From positions 1 through 55,056 of the forward strand of contig SVBN01000012.1 in assembly GCA_015058875.1 (NCBI GenBank): 55,056 nt of DNA, in the 5' to 3' direction. The notes below the pieces were generated by a model. That model ran no database searches, had not been told where the DNA came from, and saw only the letters and a program-made list of their open reading frames with translations. The translations under genes and the position numbers were made by a program. The stretch's first letter is position 1, and the number at the start of each line of letters is the position of its first letter. Source of the stretch: Erysipelotrichaceae bacterium (GTDB lineage: Bacteria > Bacillota_I > Bacilli_A > Erysipelotrichales > Erysipelotrichaceae). Of the stretch, positions 8,568 to 16,308 are shown one piece after another.

Positions 8568-8575
8568 TTGTCATG

Positions 8576-8604
8576 CACAGACGGATTATTCCGTCTGTGT
8601 TTTT
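8576..8604 (+). terminator. Intrinsic terminator after cca
   Basis: A perfect 10-bp stem CACAGACGGA / TCCGTCTGTG with a 4-base loop and TTTTT on the plus strand. It overlaps the last codons of the convergent peptidase gene. Confidence 0.88.
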
Positions 8605-9860
8605 GATATCAGCGGTTCCGTGATGCCTTCCGCACCGGTCAGGGCAAGCACGCAGAGCAGATTCTTCTGCACGCCCTTCCAGGCGTCCGTCGGATCATAC
8701 CATTCGCTGATGTCATGGGTTCCTCCGCTGGCTCCGCCGCTGCCGATAGTTGCCGCAGGAATCCCAAGGGACAGCGGAATATTGGCGTCCGTGCTGGACA
8801 GGCTGCGCAGCTCGGGCGTCATGCCCGAAACTTCAAATGCGTTTTTCAGGATTGTGACAATCTCGCAGTTTTCATCCTGAATGCCGCCGATCGATCCGCT
8901 GAATTCTTCCGTCGATATTTCAATCCGGGCTTCCGGGTCAAAGCGGAGCTTTTCGCCTTTCTCCATGCGTGTGCGCCGGACATCTTCCCATCTCCGGTAT
9001 TCTTCCTCAGCACACTCACGGGCAATCTGAAGGCATCTGTCATGGAACGCCTGCATGATGCCGGCGTCCGCACTGCGCACATCCATTGTCATGGAACATT
9101 CGCTCGCAATCGAAGTAACACCGGTTCCTCCGGTCACGACAGACACATTGAAAATGGTAAACGGATCCGCCGGAACCCGCTCCTCCTCAATGCGGGCTAT
9201 GGTTCTGCCCATGCACATGATCGGATTGACCAGGCCGAAGGCGCCGGAGGAATGGCCGCCCGGTCCGCGGAATGTGATCCGGTACTGCACGTCCGACATC
9301 GCACCGTAGGTCAGACTGTTTCCGCATCCGTCAATGGAGATAAATGCATCGACCTTCCGGTTCTGTTTTACAAAGATATGCCGCATGCCGGCAAAATTGC
9401 CGACGCCTTCTTCGCCGACGTCTCCGCCGATGATAAGCGTGCATGCCGGACGGATATCCGCTTCTTTCATTGCCCGCAGGATGGCCAGGACTTCCGCGCA
9501 TCCTCTTGTATCATCGCAGATACCCGGAATGCAGATGCGGCTGCCGTCCCTTCTCAGCTTCAGCTCCGTATCCATCGGGAATACCGTATCCAGGTGGGCG
9601 CTCACCATGACAACCGGGCTGTTTTCCGGTCCCGGTATTACGGCAAATGTATTGAACACCTCGTCCTGTACCGTTTCGTATCCCATCTCCTCAATCATTT
9701 CACGGAAGCGGTCCGCTTTCTGCTTTTCATGATTGGAATATGCCGGGATCAGCGTGAGCTCGATCTGCTGTTCGAGCACATGATCCGCATCCTGTTCGAT
9801 AAAGCGCATCGCTTTCTGCACTTTTTCGGAAGCGTAAAGCTTCTGAACTGTCTCTTTCAT
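8586..9860 (-). CDS. M20-family metallopeptidase (peptidase T-like)
   Basis: Cytoplasmic di-zinc aminoacylase/peptidase of the M20 family, 424 aa. The start at 9860 is chosen because AGGAGGG sits at 9864-9870 and because it overlaps the stop of the GNAT gene (ATGA). Metal ligands visible are His89 and Asp91 in VVMVSAHLDTVFP, Asp116/117 in CDDTRG, and Glu150/151 in GDVGEEGVGN, followed by the usual dimerisation lid with FRGPGGHSSGAFG. The layout fits peptidase T or dipeptidase relatives acting on small peptides or acylated amino acids. It is co-transcribed with the GNAT, so substrate pairing (acetylated compounds) is possible but unproven. Confidence 0.88.
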   Translation of the reverse strand: MKETVQKLYASEKVQKAMRFIEQDADHVLEQQIELTLIPAYSNHEKQKADRFREMIEEMGYETVQDEVFNTFAVIPGPENSPVVMVSAHLDTVFPMDTELKLRRDGSRICIPGICDDTRGCAEVLAILRAMKEADIRPACTLIIGGDVGEEGVGNFAGMRHIFVKQNRKVDAFISIDGCGNSLTYGAMSDVQYRITFRGPGGHSSGAFGLVNPIMCMGRTIARIEEERVPADPFTIFNVSVVTGGTGVTSIASECSMTMDVRSADAGIMQAFHDRCLQIARECAEEEYRRWEDVRRTRMEKGEKLRFDPEARIEISTEEFSGSIGGIQDENCEIVTILKNAFEVSGMTPELRSLSSTDANIPLSLGIPAATIGSGGASGGTHDISEWYDPTDAWKGVQKNLLCVLALTGAEGITEPLISKTQTE

Positions 9861-10375
9861 TTTCCCTCCTGTTCCAGAACCTTCTGGAAGCCGGTCCGCG
9901 GCGCACCATCCGCCATATAAACCCGTCCGCACGGCACGAATCCCGCATGCTTCAGCGCCTTCTGCATGGACTGATTCAGCTCATGCGTATCCGCACGCAC
10001 GTTTCTGTATCCGCAGCTGCGGGCAATCTGTTCCGCATGATCAAAGAATCTTCCGGCAAGACGCCTGCCTTTGCATGAAGTACGGACAGCGATTCTGTGC
10101 ACGACCGCATAATCTTCATCATTCAGCCATTCTCCGTCTTCAATCAGGGTATAGTTCGGATCCCTGCCGGCAATGATTGCGCAGGTTCCGATGATATTCC
10201 CATCTTCTTCCATCAGCCATGCATATCCGTTTTGGATATCATTGCGGATAGAATCCGCATTGGGATAGCCGTTCTGCCATTGGGGAATCCCGGCAAGACG
10301 CAGCGCTTCCCTTGCATCCTCGATCACTTCCATGACAGCGGGAATATCCTTTTCTTCACTTCTTCTTATACGCAT
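9857..10375 (-). CDS. GNAT-family N-acetyltransferase
   Basis: Cytoplasmic acetyl-CoA-dependent acyltransferase of 172 aa. Family signs are the N-terminal MRIRRSEEKDIPAVMEVI, the segment AVVHRIAVRTSCKGRRLAG (beta4 with the R/Q-x-x-G-x-G/A-like acetyl-CoA loop, here CKGRRLAGR), and NVRADTHELNQSMQKALKH near the C-terminus. The start is odd: the only early ATG (10375) lies three bases beyond the T-tract of the terminator at 10378-10404 and has no ribosome site. Translation may rely on read-through, on a leaderless message, or on a later start such as Met15. Its stop overlaps the ATG of the M20 peptidase, so the two form an operon. The acceptor substrate is unknown. Confidence 0.8.
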   Translation of the reverse strand: MRIRRSEEKDIPAVMEVIEDAREALRLAGIPQWQNGYPNADSIRNDIQNGYAWLMEEDGNIIGTCAIIAGRDPNYTLIEDGEWLNDEDYAVVHRIAVRTSCKGRRLAGRFFDHAEQIARSCGYRNVRADTHELNQSMQKALKHAGFVPCGRVYMADGAPRTGFQKVLEQEGK

Positions 10376-10377
10376 TT

Positions 10378-10404
10378 GAAAAAAAAGCGGTATTTCTCCG
10401 CTTT
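10378..10404 (-). terminator. Terminator between darA and the GNAT gene
   Basis: The stem AAAGCGG / CCGCTTT (10384-10390 with 10398-10404) is followed on the minus strand by a run of eight T. It ends immediately before the GNAT start codon. Confidence 0.75.
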
Positions 10405-10406
10405 CC

Positions 10407-10730
10407 TCAGAGTTTGATGAACTGTTCAACATCCAGTACGAAGATTGTAGCTCCGCCCACCTGCACTTCGACAGGGAAGGATGCGTAGCGTCCGATATCA
10501 TAGCTTGCTGTGGAAGGAACAATTTCCGTACGGCGCTTGGACTCACTGCCGATCAGTTCGATAACATGATCAACTTTTTCATCTTCGGTACCTACGATAA
10601 TTGTCGTATTTCCGGCGCGCAGGAATCCGCCGGTCGTCGCAAGTCTTGTGACGGAAAAACCGTTCTTCGTCAGTGCGGAAGACACGCTGGAAGAGTCATC
10701 ATTGGAAACAATTGCCAGGATCAGTTTCAT
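10407..10730 (-). CDS. darA: PII-like cyclic-di-AMP receptor (DarA/PstA)
   Basis: Small trimeric cytoplasmic sensor (107 aa) of the DUF970 family, now known as DarA or PstA, which binds cyclic di-AMP in Bacillota. The hallmark segment TTGGFLRAGNTT near residues 32-43 is present, as are an N-terminal MKLILAIV strand and a C-terminal FVLDVEQF. The length is standard. GGAGGA precedes the ATG. It stands between ychF and the GNAT gene with its own extended -10 promoter (10766-10774) and terminator. Downstream targets of DarA are not well established in any species, and the sequence gives no clue to a partner. Confidence 0.92.
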   Translation of the reverse strand: MKLILAIVSNDDSSSVSSALTKNGFSVTRLATTGGFLRAGNTTIIVGTEDEKVDHVIELIGSESKRRTEIVPSTASYDIGRYASFPVEVQVGGATIFVLDVEQFIKL

Positions 10731-10765
10731 AATCCGTTCCTCCTGTTTTAATCAATATTGAATAC

Positions 10766-10774
10766 ATTGTAGCA
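10766..10774 (-). promoter_or_regulatory. Extended -10 promoter of darA
   Basis: TGCTACAAT on the minus strand (TG-N-TACAAT) about 35 bases before the darA ATG. No convincing -35 hexamer. Confidence 0.55.
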
Positions 10775-10802
10775 CGAACCGTATGAATTGCGCGGAATTC
10801 GC

Positions 10803-11903
10803 TCATACGTTAAAGCGGAAGAAGACAACATCTCCGTCTTTCATCGGATATTCCTTGCCTTCCAGACGGATCTTTCCGTGTTCACGCAGAGAAGCTTCCG
10901 TTTTATATTCCATCAGATCGTCATAGCTGTAGATCTCGGCACGGATGAATCCCTTTTCAAAGTCCGTATGAATGATGCCGGCACACTGCGGCGCAAGCAT
11001 TCCCTCACGGAATGTCCAGGCGCGGCATTCCGGCTCACCGACGGTAAAGAACGTACGCAGACCGAGCAGATGATAGGCAGCCTGAATGATCTGGTCCAGA
11101 CCGGAGCGGGTGATTCCAAGCTCATCCAGGAATTCCTTCTTTTCTTCTTTGGAGAGTCCGGAGAGTTCCTCCTCCATCTTTGCACAGATCGCGATGCATT
11201 CACTGCCTTCCTTCTGTGCGAACTCTTTTACTGCCATGTAGTGACGGTTGCTTTCGGGCTCGTTGATTTCCTCATCGCTCATATTGGCGATATAGATCAC
11301 CGGCTTGCCGGTCAGCAGTCCGTAATTTCTGAGATATTCCCGGTCGGAATCATCCAGATCCAGCAGACGTACCGGCGTACCTGCCAGCAGCGCTTCCTTC
11401 AGCTTTGTCAGGGACGCCATTTCATTCATTGCGTCCTTGTCCTTGGTCTGTGCCTTTTTCTGGATTCTTGAAATTCTGTTTTCCACCGTATCCAGATCCG
11501 CAATGCAGAGCTCGAGATTGATTTCCTCAATATCTCTGACCGGATCCACGGATCCTTCGACATGCATGATGTCATCGTCTTCAAAGCAGCGGACAACATG
11601 GCAGATGGCGTCTGTCTGGCGGATATGGGAAAGGAACTGGTTTCCGAGTCCTTCACCCTTGGATGCGCCTTTGACAAGGCCGGCAATATCCGTAAATTCA
11701 AACGTCGTGTAAATCGTCTTCTTCGGATGGAACAGTTCGACAATCCGCTCCATTCTTTCGTCCGGCACTTCAACCACGCCGACATTCGGCGCGATTGTCG
11801 CAAACGGATAATTCTCAGCCAGAACCTGGCTGTTGGTAATTGCGTTAAACAATGTAGACTTGCCGACGTTCGGCAGTCCGACAATCCCCGCAGTTAAAGC
11901 CAT
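10803..11903 (-). CDS. ychF: Obg-like ATPase YchF
   Basis: Universally conserved P-loop NTPase of the Obg/OLA1 family (366 aa) that hydrolyses ATP and associates with ribosomes. The G1 loop GLPNVGKST is at residues 9-17. A DxxG-type FTDIAGLVKGASKGEGLGNQF segment follows. The G4 position reads YIANMSDE instead of NKxD, as is typical for the ATP-preferring YchF group. The C-terminal TGS domain includes CRAWTFREGMLAPQ. A weak AGGAAG ribosome site precedes the ATG. It is the last gene of the dtd-folD-DUF951-ychF run. A palindromic sequence spans its stop codon, but there is no T-run, so I do not call a terminator. Confidence 0.95.
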   Translation of the reverse strand: MALTAGIVGLPNVGKSTLFNAITNSQVLAENYPFATIAPNVGVVEVPDERMERIVELFHPKKTIYTTFEFTDIAGLVKGASKGEGLGNQFLSHIRQTDAICHVVRCFEDDDIMHVEGSVDPVRDIEEINLELCIADLDTVENRISRIQKKAQTKDKDAMNEMASLTKLKEALLAGTPVRLLDLDDSDREYLRNYGLLTGKPVIYIANMSDEEINEPESNRHYMAVKEFAQKEGSECIAICAKMEEELSGLSKEEKKEFLDELGITRSGLDQIIQAAYHLLGLRTFFTVGEPECRAWTFREGMLAPQCAGIIHTDFEKGFIRAEIYSYDDLMEYKTEASLREHGKIRLEGKEYPMKDGDVVFFRFNV

Positions 11904-11929
11904 ATTTCATCTCTTCCTTTCCAAATTCC

Positions 11930-12136
11930 TCATTCTTCCGCCGGTGCCTTTTCAATCAGGCGCTTCAGCTTGCGTTCGAATTCATGTCTCGGAAACATGA
12001 CAACCGCCCCGCAGCCCTGACACTTGATCTTGATATCGGCACCCATCCGGATGACTGTCCAATACTTTGATTTATGACACGGATGCTCTTTTTTCATCTC
12101 CACTGTATCACCGAGTCCGTACTCCGGTACGATCAT
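11930..12136 (-). CDS. DUF951 zinc-ribbon-like small protein
   Basis: A 68-aa protein of the DUF951 family, which is typically encoded beside ychF in Bacillota. It starts MIVPEYGLGDTVEMKKEHPC and contains Cys20 plus CQGCG near residues 39-43, cysteines that could form a metal site together with a His in the KKEHPCHK segment. The C-terminal part (PRHEFERKLKRL) is basic. Function is unknown; the conserved link to ychF hints at ribosome or RNA work. Its ATG overlaps the folD stop by four bases and AGGAGG lies within the folD end, so it is translationally coupled. Confidence 0.85.
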   Translation of the reverse strand: MIVPEYGLGDTVEMKKEHPCHKSKYWTVIRMGADIKIKCQGCGAVVMFPRHEFERKLKRLIEKAPAEE

Positions 12137-12981
12137 ATTTTCCTCCTGTAGGCGTTCAGGGTATTCTGCATCAGCGAACAGATCGTCATCGGTCCGACAC
12201 CTTTGGGAACCGGCGTGATCGCGCAGGCAATATCCTTTACAGCCTCAAAATCCACATCTCCGCACAGATGTCCGTCTTCCTTCCGGTTGACGCCGACATC
12301 CACAACATATGCGCCTTCTTTCACATACTCTGCAGTAATATATTCCGGTTTTCCGATTGCCGCAACCAGTATATCAGCGCTTCTGCAGATTTCCTTCAGG
12401 TTCTTTGTATGGGAATGGCACACGGTAACAGTGGCGTTGGCGTTCTGAAGCAGACGGGCTACCGGTGCTCCGACCAGGCGTGAGCGTCCGACCACGACGG
12501 CTGTCTTTCCGTCGGGATCGCATCCCATCCGTTCCAGGATCTTCATGATTCCCTGCGGCGTGCACGGAACATGTCCCGGCAGGCCGAGATGCAGACGTCC
12601 GACATTCACCGGATGCAGGCCGTCCACGTCCTTCTCCGGATCCACCAGTGCGACCGCCCGGTCATCATCCAGACCTTTGGGCAGCGGCAGCTGGATCAGA
12701 ATGCCGTCGGTATCCGGATCCTCGTTGCAGATGCGGATATGCGCTTCCAGCTCATCCTGGGAAGCATCCTCACTCAGATGCGTCACTTCCAGATCAATGC
12801 CGACCTGTTCCGCCGCTTTCTTCTTTCCTTTTATATAGGAGAGAGACGCAGGATTGTTTCCGACAAGGATCACCGCAAGTTTCGGTGCCCGTCTGCCTCT
12901 GGATGTGTACCAGCTGATCTCCTGTCTGATTTCTTCCTTCAGTTCCGCAGACAGCTCGCTGCCGTAAATGACTGTTCCCAT
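12133..12981 (-). CDS. folD: Bifunctional methylene-THF dehydrogenase / methenyl-THF cyclohydrolase
   Basis: Cytoplasmic one-carbon enzyme (282 aa) that interconverts 5,10-methylene- and 10-formyl-tetrahydrofolate using NADP. The catalytic lysine region SYIKGKKKAAEQVGI lies near residues 48-62, the folate-site QLPLPKGLD near 97-105, and DGLHPVNVGRLHLG near 119-132. The Rossmann-type cofactor site VVVGRSRLVGAPVA lies near 161-174. All are intact and the length is normal. AGGAGG precedes the start by seven bases. It is co-transcribed with dtd upstream and with DUF951 and ychF downstream. Confidence 0.96.
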   Translation of the reverse strand: MGTVIYGSELSAELKEEIRQEISWYTSRGRRAPKLAVILVGNNPASLSYIKGKKKAAEQVGIDLEVTHLSEDASQDELEAHIRICNEDPDTDGILIQLPLPKGLDDDRAVALVDPEKDVDGLHPVNVGRLHLGLPGHVPCTPQGIMKILERMGCDPDGKTAVVVGRSRLVGAPVARLLQNANATVTVCHSHTKNLKEICRSADILVAAIGKPEYITAEYVKEGAYVVDVGVNRKEDGHLCGDVDFEAVKDIACAITPVPKGVGPMTICSLMQNTLNAYRRKI

Positions 12982-12992
12982 GGTGATGCCTC

Positions 12993-13439
12993 CTAAAGTG
13001 TTTCCGTATCCAGCAGGATCGTTACCGGACCGTCATTGAGCAGACGCACTTTCATCTCTGCCCCGAAGATGCCCTCTTCCACGCGGAAGCCGAGCGATCT
13101 CATGTATTCATTAAAATAAAGATACATCTTTTTTGCGTGTTCGGGCTTCCCGGCTTTATCAAAACTCGGCCGGTTGCCCTTTTTGCAGTCGGCGTAAAGG
13201 GTGAACTGGGAAATGGAAAGTACTGCCCCGTTTACCTGTGAGAGCGAGAGATTCATCTTTCCCGCATCATCCTCAAAGATTCTGAGCTTCGATATTTTAT
13301 CCGCCATTTTCCGGACATCGGCTTCCGTATCTTCATCACGGATTCCGACAAGAATCATAAATCCTGTTTCAATCTGTCCGTGTATCTCTCCGTCAATCGT
13401 TACGGAGGCTTCTGTTACTCTCTGTATTACCGTTTTCAT
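12993..13439 (-). CDS. dtd: D-aminoacyl-tRNA deacylase
   Basis: Homodimeric cytoplasmic enzyme (148 aa) that removes D-amino acids, and mischarged Gly, from tRNAs. Signature motifs are SQFTLYAD near residues 76-83 and the C-terminal Gly-cis-Pro loop NDGPVT near 136-141, in which Asp replaces the usual Ser. There is no ribosome site in front of the ATG. Instead an extended -10 box ends seven bases before it, so the message is predicted to start at or next to the A of the ATG and be leaderless. It heads the dtd-folD-DUF951-ychF operon. Confidence 0.93.
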   Translation of the reverse strand: MKTVIQRVTEASVTIDGEIHGQIETGFMILVGIRDEDTEADVRKMADKISKLRIFEDDAGKMNLSLSQVNGAVLSISQFTLYADCKKGNRPSFDKAGKPEHAKKMYLYFNEYMRSLGFRVEEGIFGAEMKVRLLNDGPVTILLDTETL

Positions 13440-13446
13440 GCATTCA

Positions 13447-13455
13447 AGTATAGCA
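13447..13455 (-). promoter_or_regulatory. Extended -10 promoter giving a leaderless dtd mRNA
   Basis: TGCTATACT on the minus strand, then seven bases, then the dtd ATG. No Shine-Dalgarno sequence fits in the gap, and no good -35 is seen. Confidence 0.65.
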
Positions 13456-13512
13456 GAATCCGGATGAAACCGCTTTGATTATGTTGTTTCTGTGTGAAAA
13501 TGAACAAAAAGC

Positions 13513-13541
13513 TTGTTTTTCCGCATTCCGGCCGTTAAAAT
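13513..13541 (+). promoter_or_regulatory. Promoter giving a leaderless mRNA for the CAP-domain protein
   Basis: TTGTTT (13513-13518), an exact 17-bp spacer and TAAAAT (13536-13541); seven bases later is the ATG at 13549. There is no ribosome site. Confidence 0.68.
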
Positions 13542-13548
13542 CCCGGTT

Positions 13549-14583
13549 ATGACTTACAAAAGCATGAAAAAAACAGGACAGATCCTGCTTGCGGCCGCAC
13601 TGATGGCTGTCATTCCGGCAAACGCCGAAGAGACAGAAACAGCTGTGACGGAACAGAATCTGCCCGTCATAGAACTGCGTGCTTCCGACAGCAATCCTCT
13701 GGAAACACTGAAGCAGGCAGTCATTGATATCCAGGCAGAAGCCGGATATCTCGACACGGATCTGATCAGTATGGAAAACAGTACGGTCAGCGTCAGTGCC
13801 ATTTCCCAGACCGGAGCCGGTCTGAATCCTGCGACGGTCAGCGTGATGCTGAGTGAACAGACACAGGATGAAGAAATTGTTTCCAGCATTGCTTATTCGT
13901 TCTCACAGCCGGTACTGATCCGGAACATCCTGACCGATGAACCGGAGATCCTGCTGAAAGAAGAAAGCATACAGATCGTAAAGAACGATGAATTCAATCC
14001 GGAGGAATACATTGCCGAAACTGCGGACAGCAGCGGCATCCTGCCGTCCATTTCCATCGACAGCGATGTCGATACACAGAAAGAAGGTATTTATACAGTG
14101 ACCTATACGGTCACCAATCAGAAGGGACGCAGTTCCTCCGCCGAAATGGAAGTTGAAGTGATCGCGCCGGCATATGTGCCCGGCACAAGAGTGGATCTTT
14201 CCACGCTGAATATCAATGATGACGGTTCGGTCTACGCCATGTTCGAGGCAATCAATGCGGTGCGTGCCGGCTACGGCCTGTATCCGTATGTGCTTGCCGG
14301 CGAGCTCGGTCAGACAGCTGCCGCAATCCGTGCCCAGGAGTGCACTTATTATCTGGCGCATACAAGACCGGACGGAACAACCTACCACACTGTTATGGAG
14401 CAGGTCGGTGAAGCGCATGGTTCCATGGTCTGGGAGATTCTGGTTGCCTACGGCAATACCGTGGAATCCAACCTGACATGGTGGCTGAACGAACCGGGAC
14501 ACGCCGCGGCGGTGCTCGGAACATTCGGAACCACGATCGCCATCGGTCATTCCGGCAATGTCTGGGAAGCAATGGTCTATTAA
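13549..14583 (+). CDS. Secreted Ig-like plus CAP/SCP-domain protein
   Basis: A 344-aa exported protein. Residues 1-27 form a signal peptide (basic start, hydrophobic LLAAALMAVI, likely cleavage after PANA). An Ser/Thr-rich middle follows. A beta-strand module with VTYTVTNQKGRSSSAEMEVEV around residues 160-195 resembles the bacterial Ig-like/DUF5011 fold. The last 130 residues fit the CAP (cysteine-rich secretory, SCP-PR1) superfamily: MFEAINAVRAGYGL, a central HTRPDGTTYHTVMEQ, and LNEPGHAAAVLG with the expected His. No LPXTG anchor is seen, so it is probably released or wall-bound non-covalently. The upstream ATG at 13513 is inside the promoter. Function of bacterial CAP proteins is mostly unknown. 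Confidence 0.8.
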   Translation: MTYKSMKKTGQILLAAALMAVIPANAEETETAVTEQNLPVIELRASDSNPLETLKQAVIDIQAEAGYLDTDLISMENSTVSVSAISQTGAGLNPATVSVMLSEQTQDEEIVSSIAYSFSQPVLIRNILTDEPEILLKEESIQIVKNDEFNPEEYIAETADSSGILPSISIDSDVDTQKEGIYTVTYTVTNQKGRSSSAEMEVEVIAPAYVPGTRVDLSTLNINDDGSVYAMFEAINAVRAGYGLYPYVLAGELGQTAAAIRAQECTYYLAHTRPDGTTYHTVMEQVGEAHGSMVWEILVAYGNTVESNLTWWLNEPGHAAAVLGTFGTTIAIGHSGNVWEAMVY

Positions 14584-14588
14584 CGCAA

Positions 14589-14621
14589 TGAGGACAGATT
14601 GACATCTGCCCTCATTTTTTT
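14589..14621 (+). terminator. Intrinsic terminator after the CAP-domain gene
   Basis: An 11-bp stem with one mismatch (14589-14599 with 14604-14614) and seven T on the plus strand. On the minus strand there is no T-run, although the Bat operon ends here. Confidence 0.82.
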
Positions 14622-14632
14622 GACTCTCTTTT

Positions 14633-15352
14633 TCACCAGGTCTTTCCGTGATACTGGGAACTCTGGGACCCCGAACTGTTTTCGTTGTACCACTGTTCCT
14701 GAATATCATTCTTTTCTTCCATGCTGTCTTTCATCATTTCATCCAGCTGTTCGCGAATTTCCTGTTCACGCTGGGAAGTTTCATTGTTCTCCTGAGACTG
14801 TTCCGGCTGATCGCCTTCCTCACCCTCTTCTTCCGAATCCTCATTTCCTTCCGCACCGAGCTGTTTCAGCATGTCGTCGATATTCTTTTTCAGCTCTTCC
14901 GCGGTTTCACTGTGTCCGTTGTCATCACTCTCACCGGCACAGTTTTCCTCGGTCAGAACCGCTCTGGCATTCAGCAGCCGGGAAACCGCCGTTTCCACAT
15001 CATTCTCCGTTTCCAGATGTTCAAAGTCGATCTTTTTCAGCATAGCCAGCGCCATGTTGATGCGGATCCGGCACTCATCCGGATGCGAGGGATTCAGCGT
15101 CAATGCCTCGGCATATTCCGAAATTGCCTCATCATAGCTTTCCCTCTGATATGCCGCATTGCCGAGATTGTAATGCGGCAGCCAGCTCTGCGGCACATTC
15201 ATGACCAGCAGGGATTTCTCCCCGCTGCCGGAGTAATCGCCGTTATGATATGCGGAAATAAAACGTTCGTTGACTGCATACCGCACCAGCAGGAACAATG
15301 CGCAGACTGCCAGAAACAGGGAGATCAGCCTGTATTTCAGTTTCTCATTCAT
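14633..15352 (-). CDS. Membrane-anchored TPR protein (BatC-like), last gene of the MoxR operon
   Basis: A 239-aa protein with one N-terminal membrane helix (ISLFLAVCALFLLVRYAV near residues 10-27). Tetratricopeptide repeats near residues 57-110 include LPHYNLGNAAYQRESYDEAI and YAEALTLNPSHPDE. A long acidic, Gln-rich disordered tail follows, running Glu/Asp/Gln from about residue 145 to the end. This matches the BatC element of Bat (aerotolerance-type) operons, which binds VWA partners. Its ATG overlaps the stop of the VWA gene by one base (TAATG), implying coupled translation. The tail lies on the outside if the helix is N-in. Confidence 0.78.
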   Translation of the reverse strand: MNEKLKYRLISLFLAVCALFLLVRYAVNERFISAYHNGDYSGSGEKSLLVMNVPQSWLPHYNLGNAAYQRESYDEAISEYAEALTLNPSHPDECRIRINMALAMLKKIDFEHLETENDVETAVSRLLNARAVLTEENCAGESDDNGHSETAEELKKNIDDMLKQLGAEGNEDSEEEGEEGDQPEQSQENNETSQREQEIREQLDEMMKDSMEEKNDIQEQWYNENSSGSQSSQYHGKTW

Positions 15353-16308
15353 TACAGTCTCCCCTTTCTGTACCGCACATATACTTCACTCAGAAGCAGT
15401 ACAAGGAAGCCGGCGTCGAACACCCAGTAGATATCCTTCCATGACTCCCCGGATTTTTCCGACACGATTTTCCGGCATGCCTGCAGGATATCCTGCGCCG
15501 TCTGATCCGCATCGGAAGCGTTCTGCATATGCACGTAGTCAAGACCGAGCTGGGAAGCGATCTGTTTCAGATTGTCTTCCTGTATCACGGAGACTGCCGC
15601 TTCGCCGGTATCCGGATCCTTTACCTCCCGGCCGTTTTCATAATTCATCAGGCCGCCGGATTCCGTTCCGTATCCGAGCACCGCGCCACCGTTGACATAC
15701 TTCTTCAGCTCACTGAAATCCGGAAGTTCCGTATCATTTGTTTCCTCGCCGTCGGAAATAAAGAACAGGATCGTCAGTTTGTCTTCCTTTCCGGCAGATG
15801 ATTTCAGAAGCAGTTCCATATCTTCATACGGCACAGCCAGAGAACTGCCGCGGGCATACCCGGGCGCCGGTGCCAGCATGATGTTCACAGCATCCCGGAC
15901 GCTTCTGACATCCGGCGTAAACGGCATCAGAATCCGGGAACGATTGTCAAAACGGATCAGTCCGAAGCTGCCGCCCTGAAGCTGTTCCATGATCCTGTCG
16001 ATATCGTTCCGCACGCCTTCCATGCGCTCGTGATTTCCGTCGTAGTCCTGCGCCCACATGCTGAGGGTGGTATCCACCGCAAACAGCACATCAATGTTGC
16101 GCAGCACGGCACGGCTGTTATGATCGTGAATCATCGGCCGCAATGTCATGCCGAGCAGACAGACAAAGATGCCGCATGCCCTCAGAAGCCCGTACAGACC
16201 GTTTCTGCCGCTATTCCGTTCAGTGTGATACTTCTTCCATAATGCAAAGATTCCCGCAAGAGCCAGAAGAAGAATGGCTGCCGGATGCATCACCGGACGG
16301 AATCTCAT
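15352..16308 (-). CDS. VWA-domain membrane protein (BatB-like)
   Basis: A 318-aa protein with N-terminal hydrophobic segments (ILLLALAGIFALW, LLRACGIFVCLLGM), a von Willebrand A domain from about residue 70 to 260, and a C-terminal helix near DAGFLVLLLSEVYVRY. The metal site (MIDAS) reads DTTLS at the DxSxS position, so the middle Ser is Thr, a conservative change. The later ISDGEETND supplies the Asp. Together with the previous gene this is the standard pair of membrane VWA proteins whose assembly is controlled by a MoxR ATPase. Start and stop both overlap neighbouring genes (4 bp and 1 bp). Confidence 0.82.
   Translation of the reverse strand: MRFRPVMHPAAILLLALAGIFALWKKYHTERNSGRNGLYGLLRACGIFVCLLGMTLRPMIHDHNSRAVLRNIDVLFAVDTTLSMWAQDYDGNHERMEGVRNDIDRIMEQLQGGSFGLIRFDNRSRILMPFTPDVRSVRDAVNIMLAPAPGYARGSSLAVPYEDMELLLKSSAGKEDKLTILFFISDGEETNDTELPDFSELKKYVNGGAVLGYGTESGGLMNYENGREVKDPDTGEAAVSVIQEDNLKQIASQLGLDYVHMQNASDADQTAQDILQACRKIVSEKSGESWKDIYWVFDAGFLVLLLSEVYVRYRKGRL

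Noticed and set aside
10782..10809. Palindromic sequence at the ychF stop codon as a terminator
   Set aside because: The stem is plausible but no T-run follows on the minus strand.
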